In this document: piece by piece, positions 9,200 through 17,070 of the stretch
Layout of the letters: each line of letters starts with the position of its first letter
Numbering within the stretch: position 1 is the stretch's first letter
Assembly (NCBI GenBank): GCA_024274785.1
Contig: JAJSAM010000071.1
Location: 1-64,000 of the forward strand
Source of the DNA: Planctomycetota bacterium
Lineage (GTDB): Bacteria > Planctomycetota > JAJSAM01
Direction of reading: 5' to 3'
DNA length: 64,000 nt
Program-made: the position numbers and the translations under genes
The notes under the pieces: model-generated
Databases searched by the model: none
Told to the model about the DNA's origin: nothing
What the model saw: the letters and a program-made list of their open reading frames with translations, nothing else

Positions 9200-11037
9200 G
9201 GGACCGACCTCCTCTTCAGCAGCATCGTAGCGAACACCGCGGCCAGGACGAGCCAGACCGCGGGAACGAGGATGGACCCGTCGAGCATCCCTCCCGGCGG
9301 GCTGTTCGGGGCGCGGATCAGGTCGAGAACGTGGGCGACGCGCGAGGTGTCTCCGAGTGGAGAGGGAGCGTAGCAGGAAAGCAGTCCGCCCTCGAAGCCG
9401 AACGAGCGGCCGGCAACGCGGAAGATGTCGAGGAAGACGACGGAGCCCGCCGCGAGGGCGAGTGCGGTGACGCCGCGTTTCACCAGCGCGCCCGCCAGAA
9501 AGCCGACGGCGGTGTAAGCGAGCAACGGCAGGATCATGGCCGAGAGCATCGAGGAAAACGGTGACCAGAGCGCCGCCGCCTCGGTGATGACCCACGGATC
9601 GGCGTTGTCGGTCTCGAGAATTTCCACCACATCGGTGAAGTCGAAGGCCATTCCGGAGACCACGACCGCGACCGTGGCCAGCAGCAGGTAGCAGACGATC
9701 GCCGCCGAGAGCACGCCGAGGAGTTTCCCGATGGCCAGGCCGGCCCGGCCCACCGGACGCAGCAGCAGATTGCGAAGCGTCCCGCGGGAGAACTCACCGG
9801 CCAGACTCTGGCTGGCGAGACCCGCCAGGATCAGCGCCGCCACGGGGAGGGCATCGCCAAGGCCCACCGTGGTTCCTTCGAAGGCGGTGACGAGCGTGTG
9901 GCTGAAAACGTCGCCGGCCGAGACGTCTTCGATGTGCCCCCGGGCTTCGCTCCACAACCGCAGCACCGAGAGCCCGGCGACCAGGGCCGGGATGGCGATG
10001 GCGATCGCCGCGGAAGGGTGGGAGAGGAGCCGGCGGACCTCCGAGGCGTACGCCTTCAGCACCGGTCGAGGCGGTGCCCGCTTTTCCGCCGGAGCAGGGA
10101 GAACTTCGATCGGCGCCGTCTCCCGTTTCGTGGCGTTTTCCCCCCGGGAGTACCGGAGGTAGATCTCCTCCAGGCTCGTGGTGCGCGGAGACAGTTCGAG
10201 GATGGTGAGATCGTTGCCGGTGACGAGTCGGGAGAGCTCTCGCGTGTCGGTCGTCGCGACGACCACGCCTCCGGCCGGTTCCTCGTGCGCGTCGAGCCCG
10301 GCGTCCGCCATGAGTAAAAGCGCGCGGGGGTTGTCGTCTGTTCGGAGCAACACCCGGCCTCCGCCCTCCTCGAGGAGTTCGGTTGTCTCCGCTTCCACGA
10401 GCATCCGGCCCTGCTTGAGGATGCCGATTCGGTTGCACACCCCGGCGACTTCGTGCAACTGGTGGCTCGAGAGGATCACGGTGCGGCCCTCTTCCCGGGT
10501 CAGGGTGAGGAGCATCCGCCGGAACTCCTCGATGCCCTCGGGGTCCAGGCCGTTCGCCGGCTCGTCGAGCAGAACGCAGGCCGGATCGCCGAGGAGCGCC
10601 TGTGCGATCCCGAGGCGCTGGCGCATGCCCTGGGAGTAGCCGGCGACCTTGCGCGTGGCGGCGTGGGTGAGTCCCACCAGTTCGAGCAGGCGGTCGCATT
10701 CCTTCTGCGTCGCCTTTCGGCTCTGCCCCCCGAGTCGCCCCAGGAGATAGAGGTTCCGGCGGCCGGAGAGCCAGCCATAGAAGCCGGGTCGCTCGATCAG
10801 GCCCCCCTGCCGGGCGCGCGCCTCCCGGGGATGGCGGGCCTGGTCGAAACCATCCACCAGCACGCGGCCGGAGTCGGCTCGGATCAGGCCGAGGGCGATA
10901 CGGAGGGCGGTGGTCTTCCCGGCGCCGTTGTGGCCGAGAAAGCCGTAGCAATCCCCGGGGCGGACGTGCAGGGACACCCCGTCGAGGGCCGTGTGCGAAC
11001 CGTACCGGCGTGTGATGCTCTCCAGTCTGAGTGCCAC
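9196..11037 (-). CDS. Fused ABC-2 exporter: ATPase plus permease in one chain
   Basis: 613 residues. Residues 1 to about 310 are an ABC ATPase: Walker A GHNGAGKTT, signature YSQGMRQRLGIA, Walker B CVLLDEP, and a switch histidine in SSHQLHE. Residues from about 330 to 613 form a hydrophobic ABC-2-type permease with about six membrane segments, beginning VRRLLSHPSAAIAIAIP. The GTG at 11037 is chosen because AGGAG lies 6 nt before it and the family's usual start follows directly; the open frame continues upstream without such support. It lies 38 bp after the split ABC pair. It may export a lipid, drug or peptide, but the substrate cannot be told. Confidence 0.82.
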   Translation of the reverse strand: MALRLESITRRYGSHTALDGVSLHVRPGDCYGFLGHNGAGKTTALRIALGLIRADSGRVLVDGFDQARHPREARARQGGLIERPGFYGWLSGRRNLYLLGRLGGQSRKATQKECDRLLELVGLTHAATRKVAGYSQGMRQRLGIAQALLGDPACVLLDEPANGLDPEGIEEFRRMLLTLTREEGRTVILSSHQLHEVAGVCNRIGILKQGRMLVEAETTELLEEGGGRVLLRTDDNPRALLLMADAGLDAHEEPAGGVVVATTDTRELSRLVTGNDLTILELSPRTTSLEEIYLRYSRGENATKRETAPIEVLPAPAEKRAPPRPVLKAYASEVRRLLSHPSAAIAIAIPALVAGLSVLRLWSEARGHIEDVSAGDVFSHTLVTAFEGTTVGLGDALPVAALILAGLASQSLAGEFSRGTLRNLLLRPVGRAGLAIGKLLGVLSAAIVCYLLLATVAVVVSGMAFDFTDVVEILETDNADPWVITEAAALWSPFSSMLSAMILPLLAYTAVGFLAGALVKRGVTALALAAGSVVFLDIFRVAGRSFGFEGGLLSCYAPSPLGDTSRVAHVLDLIRAPNSPPGGMLDGSILVPAVWLVLAAVFATMLLKRRSVP

Positions 11038-11075
11038 CCCTGTCTCCTGCCTGCGTACACGCACGTCCACAGTCT

Positions 11076-11999
11076 CTACGAGTGAATGTCCCTGCGCCGG
11101 AAGACGAATCCCGCGGCGATCAGGAACAACAAAGCCGTGCCGACGGGCACCACGATCGCGGGAAGAACCCAGTCCAGGCGGAGGCCGAAGTCGGAGTGGC
11201 CGAGTGCCAGCGACTCGAGCACCCTTACCGGGCGGTCCACCCACGAGAGGAAGTTGAGCGCGGAGGCCTGGCCGATCAGGACGAGATCCAGGAAGAACAG
11301 AACCAGCCCGAGCAGCACCGCCGACGTCACCGCGGTGGCGGAATTGTCACAGAGCACCGAGAGGAAGAGCCCGAAGCACGCGATCGCGAAGAGCGCGAGC
11401 GGTGCGACCGCCAGCACGAGCAGGCTGACCTTCGTCAGTTGGCCGGCGGTGTAGTCGATCGTGCCGTATTCCGCGTCGAGTACGTCCCCGTAGCCGCCGG
11501 TGAGCAGTCCCGCGAGCCAGCCGGTGATCGCGACGACCAGCACGAGCACGATGGAGGTCAGCAGCAGCGTCGCGGCCCGGCCGATCAGCAGGTCGGTCCT
11601 CGAGAGGGGCCTCGTGAGCAGTAGTCGCAACGTGCCGCCGGTAGCCTCGCCGGAGATCCCCACCGCGGAGAAGGTGAGTAGCAGGATCGCCGCCAGGATC
11701 AGTCCGGCCCGGCCCGAGGAGGCCAGGACGAAGTACCCGTTGACGCCGCGCTCTTCCGTGGCGACGGGACTGGGCGCGGGCTCTTCGCCGAAGGTGTGTG
11801 TGACCGTGGCCGGGGCCGTCGGGCTCTGGCTCTCGCGCTCGGTTGCGTAGTCGAGTGGACCGACCAGCGCCGCGGCGAGCACCAGCAGGACGATGTAGGT
11901 GAGCAGGATCGGGCGCCGGCTGGCTTTCCGCATCTCCGATCGCATCGCCCGGACGAGCCGGGTGCCGCGCGAGGGGACGGGGTGCGGATCAGCGCCCAA
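11076..11999 (-). CDS. ABC-2 type transporter permease
   Basis: 307 residues with an N-terminal basic segment (RSEMRKASRRP), a first membrane helix, a periplasmic loop (about residues 55-90), and then four or five more helices. It includes the ABC-2 signature-like region GISGEATGGTLRLLLTRPLSR. The TTG at 11999 is supported by AAGGAGG ending 6 nt upstream, inside the end of the ATPase gene, with which it overlaps by 11 bp. An ATG at 11945 is the alternative. It should pair with the ATPase at 11989-12909. The adjacent fused exporter looks like a duplicated, joined version of the same system. Confidence 0.8.
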   Translation of the reverse strand: MGADPHPVPSRGTRLVRAMRSEMRKASRRPILLTYIVLLVLAAALVGPLDYATERESQSPTAPATVTHTFGEEPAPSPVATEERGVNGYFVLASSGRAGLILAAILLLTFSAVGISGEATGGTLRLLLTRPLSRTDLLIGRAATLLLTSIVLVLVVAITGWLAGLLTGGYGDVLDAEYGTIDYTAGQLTKVSLLVLAVAPLALFAIACFGLFLSVLCDNSATAVTSAVLLGLVLFFLDLVLIGQASALNFLSWVDRPVRVLESLALGHSDFGLRLDWVLPAIVVPVGTALLFLIAAGFVFRRRDIHS

Positions 12000-12909
12000 G
12001 ATCGGCCTCCTTCTCGCTCGTGATCTGGAGGAACCACTCGTTCAGGCTCCGGCGGACCGGAATGATCTCGTGGACGGCGACCTCCGCGGCGAGTAGTTCA
12101 GCGAGCAGGCCGGGGATCTCGCCGGTTCCGGCCCGGATCCGGAGCCTCTTGCCCTGCTCGTCCGTCACGCGATCGCCGAGCACGGCGCGCGCCGTCTCCC
12201 GGTCCGCCACCAGGAGCAGGTGATGGGTGACCTCGCCGGCCACGATCTCTTCGATCGGCCCGGCGGTGAGCAGCCGCCCCCGGCGCAGGATGGCCACGTG
12301 GTCGGCGATGCTCTCCAGTTCGTCGAGTTGGTGGGAGAGGATGAGAAACGTCGTGCCGCGTTCGCGGTTGAACCTGCGGATCATCGAAAGCACTTCCCGC
12401 ACGCCGTGAGGATCGAGCCCGTTGGTCGGTTCGTCGAGGATCACCAGGTCCGGCTCACCGAGCAGCGCCTGTGCGATCCCCAGGCGTTGGCGCATGCCCT
12501 GCGACCAGCCCCGGACGGGTTCATCCGCCGGCTCCGCCAGGCCTACCGCGTCGAGAGCGGCGTCGATCCGGTCCGGATCGTCCATACCGGAGAGAGTCCC
12601 GAGTACCCGCAGATTGCCGCGGCCGGAGAGGTGGGGGTAGAACCGCGGGATCTCGACCATCGCGCCGATGCGGCTCCGCGCGGCGATGGCGCCCCCGGGC
12701 ATCGACAGCCCGAACAGGCGGACCGAACCCGCGGTGGCTCGGATCAGTCCGAGGGCGATCCGGACGAGCGTGGTCTTGCCGGCGCCGTTCGGCCCGAGCA
12801 GCCCGTAGATGCTCCCCGCGGTAACGGAGAAGCTGACCGCGTCGAGCGCGTTTCTTCTTCCGTAACGACGGGTCAGGCCGGAAACCTCGAGTATCTCCGC
12901 GGCAGGCAT
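11989..12909 (-). CDS. ABC-2 transporter ATP-binding protein
   Basis: 306 residues. Walker A GPNGAGKTT, signature WSQGMRQRLGIA, Walker B LVILDEP, then NGLDPHG and LSHQLDE, as in ABC-A-type exporters (CcmA/NatA-like). The last 80 residues form a C-terminal regulatory region. ATG at 12909; the frame is open 14 codons further, but no ribosome binding site supports that. There is no Shine-Dalgarno before 12909 either; instead TACAAT lies 6 nt upstream. This is the first gene of a block running to 4933 (exporter, permease, fused exporter, PDZ lipoprotein and two FG-GAP proteins). Confidence 0.85.
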   Translation of the reverse strand: MPAAEILEVSGLTRRYGRRNALDAVSFSVTAGSIYGLLGPNGAGKTTLVRIALGLIRATAGSVRLFGLSMPGGAIAARSRIGAMVEIPRFYPHLSGRGNLRVLGTLSGMDDPDRIDAALDAVGLAEPADEPVRGWSQGMRQRLGIAQALLGEPDLVILDEPTNGLDPHGVREVLSMIRRFNRERGTTFLILSHQLDELESIADHVAILRRGRLLTAGPIEEIVAGEVTHHLLLVADRETARAVLGDRVTDEQGKRLRIRAGTGEIPGLLAELLAAEVAVHEIIPVRRSLNEWFLQITSEKEADLGR

Positions 12910-12915
12910 CTGAGG

Positions 12916-12921
12916 ATTGTA
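12916..12921 (-). promoter_or_regulatory. Candidate -10 box (leaderless) of the ABC/FG-GAP block
   Basis: TACAAT on the minus strand, separated from the ATG at 12909 by 6 nt, which would place the transcription start at the A of the ATG. No good -35 lies at 17 nt; a TTGACC is present but at a 24-nt spacing. Confidence 0.4.
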
Positions 12922-13004
12922 GCCGCCCCGACAGATTTCCCTAGGGGTCAAGGGGTTTCGTCTTCTTCAATCGGATTCGCGACATGTGGTGTGAGGGACC
13001 CGCT

Positions 13005-13577
13005 TTGAACCTTCCCAATATCCTGACGATGGCTCGTCTCGCCCTGGCGCCCGTGTTCGTGTTCTTCTTCACGCAGGGGTCTCCGGAGTCGAGGTGGGGG
13101 TACGCCGGCGCGCTCGTCGTCGCTCTCGTGTCCGAGTTTACCGATTTCTTCGACGGCATCATCGCGCGGCGCACCGGGCAGGTCACCGACTTCGGGAAGT
13201 TTGTCGATCCGCTGGCGGACTCCGTTTCCCGGTTCACGGTGTTCCTCTGCCTGCTCCACCTCTACCCTTCCCTGATCTGGGCGGTGGTGATCCTGTTCTG
13301 GCGGGACAGCCTGGTCTCCACGCTCCGGATCATGGGCGCGACCAAGGGGATCATCATCAGCGCCCGCTGGTCGGGGAAGATCAAGGCCTGGGTGCAGGCG
13401 ATCGCGGCGATCACGATCATCGTCTTCCTGGTCTGGCCGAATCTCTTCGGGCTGGGGGAGGAGAACATCGAGATCGTGGCGCAGATCCTGATGGGCATCA
13501 CCGCCGTCTACACCGCCTACAGCCTGGTCGATTACCTCTGGGGCAACCGCAAGCTCATCGCTTCGCTGGATCGGTGA
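13005..13577 (+). CDS. pgsA: CDP-alcohol phosphatidyltransferase, probably phosphatidylglycerophosphate synthase
   Basis: 190 residues with six predicted membrane helices. The full CDP-alcohol phosphotransferase motif D-x2-DG-x2-AR-x8-G-x3-D-x3-D is intact (DFFDGIIARR through KFVDPLADS, around residues 45-70). The start NLPNILTMARLALAP is typical of PgsA, which makes phosphatidylglycerophosphate from CDP-diacylglycerol and glycerol-3-phosphate in the inner membrane. A TTG at 13005 with GAGGG 7 nt upstream is preferred. An ATG at 12984 would add seven residues without a ribosome binding site. Other enzymes of the superfamily (phosphatidylserine or phosphoinositol synthases) share the motif, so the substrate is inferred. 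Its 3' end overlaps the convergent glycosyltransferase by 23 bp. Confidence 0.8.
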   Translation: MNLPNILTMARLALAPVFVFFFTQGSPESRWGYAGALVVALVSEFTDFFDGIIARRTGQVTDFGKFVDPLADSVSRFTVFLCLLHLYPSLIWAVVILFWRDSLVSTLRIMGATKGIIISARWSGKIKAWVQAIAAITIIVFLVWPNLFGLGEENIEIVAQILMGITAVYTAYSLVDYLWGNRKLIASLDR

Positions 13578-14967
13578 GCCGGAACGCCGCGGCATTGTTC
13601 AGCACGTAGCTTCCGGTGATGCGCAGGGCCTTCTTCGCCAGGTCGAGTGTCCTGGCGTCCTCCTGGTCGCAGGTGCGGATGACCAGCCAGAAGGAACGGG
13701 GTTCCCGGCCAAGGCGCTCCCGGATCAGGGCGGGCAAGTCCTCCACCGTCTCACGGGAAGGGAGCAGGACGATAGCCGCGTCCCGGACGGCCGGACGGGT
13801 GTATCCGTAGTGCCTGACTGCGTTGCGGTGGAACGGATCCACCACGATGGGTTCCCCGGGCTCGATCTTCGCGGCCAGGTACCCGATGGCACCACGCCAG
13901 TCTTCCTTCTGCTTCTCGACGTGCAGCCACAACGAACCGGGAAGCATGGTGGCGATCAACACGGCGGCGGCGAGTTTCGGGCGGGGAAGGGCCGTGGCGC
14001 CCCTTGCCCCGAGCAGCAGGATCGGGGGGATGATGGGGATCAGCGTCCGGGCGAGAAAGAGCGGCCGCACCGTGCTGATCGCCAGTTCGGCCACGACCGG
14101 CACGGCGAGCAGCAGCAGGCAGATCCGGACCGCCGGGCGATCCCGGGATCGCATCGCCCCGAAGGCCACGGCCGAGACCAAGATCACTCCCAGCACCACC
14201 GCCGGCACGATCGGCCACGACCACGGATATCGTCCGAGCACCGTGAGTCCACCGAGGGCCGCGGCGACGGAGGTCCAGGTGGGAGGGTGGATCCAGTAGT
14301 TGCCCATCACATGGTCGAAACCCGCCCGCGCGGCGAGGATCCAGGGCAGGAACATCGCGAAAGCGATCGCACCGGCCAGGATCGCACCGCGCCGCACCGC
14401 GCCGCCTTCGAGAAAGGCGGCGAGCAGAAGGGCGGCGACGAAGAGGCCGCCCATGTACTGGGTGTAGAGCATTCCGGAGAGAGCCAGACCGAAGACGATG
14501 GCTCGCGCGCGGGAGGGACGGCTGCGCAGTCCGAGGAACGCGAGCGTGGCGAGGAGCGACAGGAAGAGCAGGAGCGAGTAGTACCGCGCGTCCCGTGAGG
14601 CGTGAACGGCGAAGGGGGACATCGCGAGCAGCGCCGCCGCGACGAGGCCGACCCGTTCATCGAAGAGCCGGCGGCCGACGGCGAAGATCAGCGGGATCGA
14701 GAGGATGCCGAAGATGGCCGAGGGCGCCCGCAGCCCCCCATCGATGGAGAACACCCTCGGGAACGGCCACTGCAGCAAGTGGAACAGTGGAGGGTGGTTG
14801 TCCTCGGCGATCAGGCGGCGGATCACGTCCGCCGGTGAACCGGAAACGAGGTAGCTGCTCCAGATCTCGTCGATCCAGAGGCTCTCGAAGGAGAGGTCGA
14901 CCAGGCGCAGCAGAGCCCCCGCGATCGTCGCGGCACCAAGCGCCAGTGCGACGATGCGGGGGCTCAA
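13555..14967 (-). CDS. GT39/ArnT-like membrane glycosyltransferase
   Basis: 470 residues with about ten membrane helices. The first periplasmic loop has the acidic pair expected for polyprenyl-phosphate-sugar-dependent transferases (LWIDEIWSSYL), followed by NHPPLFHLLQWPF, close to the HPPL motif of the GT39/PMT_2 family. The C-terminal 100 residues are a soluble tail. Such enzymes move sugars from a lipid carrier to proteins or lipids on the periplasmic face. The TTG start at 14967 is supported by GGAGG 5 nt upstream. It lies 20 bp after the beta-barrel gene and is probably co-transcribed. Acceptor unknown. Confidence 0.78.
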   Translation of the reverse strand: MSPRIVALALGAATIAGALLRLVDLSFESLWIDEIWSSYLVSGSPADVIRRLIAEDNHPPLFHLLQWPFPRVFSIDGGLRAPSAIFGILSIPLIFAVGRRLFDERVGLVAAALLAMSPFAVHASRDARYYSLLLFLSLLATLAFLGLRSRPSRARAIVFGLALSGMLYTQYMGGLFVAALLLAAFLEGGAVRRGAILAGAIAFAMFLPWILAARAGFDHVMGNYWIHPPTWTSVAAALGGLTVLGRYPWSWPIVPAVVLGVILVSAVAFGAMRSRDRPAVRICLLLLAVPVVAELAISTVRPLFLARTLIPIIPPILLLGARGATALPRPKLAAAVLIATMLPGSLWLHVEKQKEDWRGAIGYLAAKIEPGEPIVVDPFHRNAVRHYGYTRPAVRDAAIVLLPSRETVEDLPALIRERLGREPRSFWLVIRTCDQEDARTLDLAKKALRITGSYVLNNAAAFRLTDPAKR

Positions 14968-14987
14968 GACGACCTCCGGACTTCGCG

Positions 14988-16052
14988 CTAGAACTTGATC
15001 GCGAGGGTGACGAGGAGATTCGTGTCCGTCTCTTTCGTCGGGGCGACCACGGTGGTGTCGTAGTTGACCAGGAACGAGATCCTGAGGAACAGCGACTCGC
15101 TCAGCGGCTGCTCGAGCACGGTCTCCGAGACGATGCGGCCGTCCGGGGAGTTCGTGATCGAGGGGTACCAGAAGATGTTCTGGATCAGCCTGGCCTCATC
15201 GAAGACCTGCACTTCGGCCTTGACCGCGACGAAGAGCTCGAAGGTCCACTCGTTGTCGGCGTTGTCCCAGCTCGTGTACGTCAGCGTGGGACCGGCTTCG
15301 GCGCGCAGCTTCCACGCGTCGTCGTCATTGACGATATAGCCGATACCGGGGGTCATCGCACCGCGGAAGTTGATGTCCTTGAACTCGTCCCGCGAGAGGA
15401 CGGCCAATCCGAAGAAGTACCACTTGGGGGAGAACTTGATGTCGTGCTGGACGGCCAGGATCTGTCGGTTCGCCGACCGGACCTTGTCATCCTCGGTGTA
15501 GATGATGCCAAGGCGCAGCCCGGTCCTGGTGTAGTCGGTCTCGCGGTCGAGGGTCAGGCCGAAGACGAGGCCCAGGCGTTCGGTGTTGCCGGTCTGCCAG
15601 TTGAATCCGAGCTCCGCCTGGCCTTCCCAGAGGGGCTCCACGACTTCGTCGATGGCGGTGTCGACCGCATCCGGAGCCTGTACCGGGATCTCCGGGTAGG
15701 CGAGGTCACGCGGGGCCGGGAGCATGCCGTGGACATCCGCCAGCGGTGCGCTGACCGTGCCGGCGTCGTTCGTGATCTTCAGGTTGCCCTTGCCATCGGT
15801 CTTCACTTCTCCGGTGACCCGGTCCCCGGAGGCGAGGACGACCGTGAACACCCCATCGGTCTCGATCGAGGTTACGGCCGAGAGCGGAACGCGGACGACG
15901 CCGATGAGTTCGTTCCGGATGACGAGCAGCTTGCCCTCGGTGCGGAGGATGTCGCCACTGACCTGGTCCCCGTTCTCGAGGACGACGGTTGCCGCGGACG
16001 CCGCGCCGGCGAAGAGAATCAGGAGCGCAGCGATGCTGATTGCGAGTCTCAT
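14988..16052 (-). CDS. DUF481-like outer-membrane beta-barrel protein
   Basis: 354 residues. Signal peptide ending AGAASA, then a domain of about 100 residues with two copies of a small beta unit (VVLENGDQVSGDIL and VVLASGDRVTGEVK). Residues from about 135 to the end resemble DUF481/YdiY: alternating amphipathic strands (ELGFNWQTGNTERLGLVFGL), ending in Phe as outer-membrane barrels do. GAGAGGG precedes the ATG at 16052. A transport or stress role is possible but not shown. It is the first gene of a pair with the GT39-like enzyme. Confidence 0.75.
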   Translation of the reverse strand: MRLAISIAALLILFAGAASAATVVLENGDQVSGDILRTEGKLLVIRNELIGVVRVPLSAVTSIETDGVFTVVLASGDRVTGEVKTDGKGNLKITNDAGTVSAPLADVHGMLPAPRDLAYPEIPVQAPDAVDTAIDEVVEPLWEGQAELGFNWQTGNTERLGLVFGLTLDRETDYTRTGLRLGIIYTEDDKVRSANRQILAVQHDIKFSPKWYFFGLAVLSRDEFKDINFRGAMTPGIGYIVNDDDAWKLRAEAGPTLTYTSWDNADNEWTFELFVAVKAEVQVFDEARLIQNIFWYPSITNSPDGRIVSETVLEQPLSESLFLRISFLVNYDTTVVAPTKETDTNLLVTLAIKF

Positions 16053-16267
16053 TGGATTTGCCCTCTCTACAAGTGTGACCGGGCATTCTGGATGGGAGCG
16101 GAGCTGTGGTCAAGATCCGCTTCAGATGCAGGTGGCTCACTGCTCGGCGATGGGCTTGAGCCCGCTTCTCTCGCCGGGGCGCGCTGCGCTTTCGTTGCTC
16201 CGATCAGCCTGCGGAGGGGGTGTGGCGTTCTGACGCCGCGATCGTCAGCCAGAAACCCGACCCGCCC
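16053..16267. other. Intergenic stretch with an inverted relic of the dispersed repeat
   Basis: At 16182-16200 the minus strand reads GAGCAACGAAAGCGCAGCG, matching the interior of repeat copy A (GAGCAACAAAGCGCAGCG) with one inserted base, in inverted orientation to copy B next to it. A small palindrome GGGCTTGAGCCC lies at 16152-16163. Upstream control of the DUF481-like gene probably lies next to 16052. No gene was recognised. Confidence 0.4.
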
Positions 16268-16354
16268 GCAACCTTACTGGTTTCAACCGACGAGCAACGC
16301 AGCTTAAGGGGATGCAGCAGCCCTCGAATCCCGAAGTTATTCTTGCGCGGGGCC
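16268..16354 (+). repeat. Dispersed inverted-end element, copy B (right half)
   Basis: Contains GGTTTCAACCGACGAGCAAC, then GGGATGCAGCAGCCCTCGAA and the right terminus CGAAGTTATTCTTGCGCGG. It ends exactly at the TAA stop of the winged-helix regulator (plus-strand TTA at 16355-16357). Confidence 0.8.
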
Positions 16355-16762
16355 TTATGCCGGCGACCAGCCATCCGGCCAGGGCTCGGCGGCTTCCTCT
16401 CCCGCGTCGGAACGCTCCATGGCGTCCGAGACCACTCGCTCGAGTTCCGCGATGTACTCCGTGAATCGCACCCGACCGGTCGCGGTGATCTTCACCAGGG
16501 ACTGCGGCCGCCCGCCGGAACTCCCCCGAAGCACCAGAACCAGGCCGGCCTCTTTCAGAGCCGCGAGGTGACGGCTCAGGTTTCCGTCCGTCAACGCGCA
16601 GAGTTTCCGGAGGTCGATGAAGAACAGGCCCGCGGGATTCGTGGCCAGGCTGGTGAGGATCCCCAAACGCGCCCTCTCGTGGATGACGCGCAAGAGGCCG
16701 TGATACGCGAATCGGCCGCCGGGATCCGGTTCCGGTCCGGTGCTCTCAGGGCTCCGGGTCAT
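16355..16762 (-). CDS. Winged-helix transcriptional regulator (HTH_34/MarR-like)
   Basis: 135 residues. The winged helix spans about residues 20-105: a dimerisation-like first helix (YHGLLRVIHERARLGILTSL), recognition helix DGNLSRHLAALKEAGLV, and a wing ending at KITATGRVRFTEYI. This pattern fits small one-domain repressors of the HTH_34 (PF13601-like) class, usually encoded beside a small membrane protein. Here the upstream neighbour is such a protein in decayed form, overlapping by ATGA. The gene ends exactly where repeat copy B begins. The inverted repeat at 17018-17032 is a candidate operator for autoregulation. Confidence 0.75.
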   Translation of the reverse strand: MTRSPESTGPEPDPGGRFAYHGLLRVIHERARLGILTSLATNPAGLFFIDLRKLCALTDGNLSRHLAALKEAGLVLVLRGSSGGRPQSLVKITATGRVRFTEYIAELERVVSDAMERSDAGEEAAEPWPDGWSPA

Positions 16763-17007
16763 GGTTCCGTTCCCACGTGAAGCAAAACACCGCCGCTGCG
16801 GATAACTGCCCGATGCCGAAGGTCAGGCTCATCGCCGGGGGGGGAGGCGCAGGCGTCCCGGGCCAGGGCGAGCGTAACCAGGCCGGCGCCGACGGCAATC
16901 AGGCCCGAAAGGGCGATGGGGAGGGCGCGGTATCCGCGGAACACCTCCGTTCTGGCCAAGTGCTCACGGATCCCGGTAATCCGGGTCGGTGCGTCGTGCA
17001 GTTCCAG
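16746..17007 (-). pseudogene. Decayed membrane protein, partner of the winged-helix regulator
   Basis: The readable frame starts at a CTG (17007) with AAGGAG 7 nt upstream and gives ELHDAPTRITGIREHLARTEVF, then one membrane helix (LIAVGAGLVTLALA). It then enters a run of eight G (plus strand) and continues with non-membrane residues to a stop at 16759. Shifting frame at that run gives SLTFGIGQLSAAAVFCF and WERNHDPEP, ending at 16746, which looks like the C-terminal helix and tail of a membrane protein. From recollection, relatives beside HTH_34 regulators are about 200 residues with four or more helices, so both an internal deletion and a frameshift are inferred. Confidence 0.6.
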
Positions 17008-17017
17008 GGGAGAACTC

Positions 17018-17058
17018 CTTTGCGATGCAAAGTTTACCCCTTCGGGTGGCCGGGTCAA
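17018..17058 (-). promoter_or_regulatory. Promoter with palindromic candidate operator
   Basis: On the minus strand, TTGACC (17053-17058), a 16-nt spacer and TAAACT (17031-17036) form a sigma70-like promoter. A perfect inverted repeat, CTTTGC-GAT-GCAAAG (17018-17032), covers the expected transcription start and touches the Shine-Dalgarno AAGGAG (17015-17020). A repressor bound there would block both steps. The winged-helix protein encoded downstream is the obvious candidate. Confidence 0.5.
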
Positions 17059-17064
17059 TACAAT
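17059..17064 (+). promoter_or_regulatory. Candidate -10 box (leaderless) of the GNAT gene
   Basis: TACAAT ends 6 nt before the ATG at 17071 and no Shine-Dalgarno is present, the same arrangement as at 12916. It is divergent from, and overlaps, the minus-strand promoter of the regulator pair. Confidence 0.4.
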
Positions 17065-17070
17065 CCCGGG

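Noticed and set aside
12922-12951. TTGACC as -35 for the ABC ATPase promoter
   Set aside because: Spacing to TACAAT is 24 nt, too long for a standard promoter.
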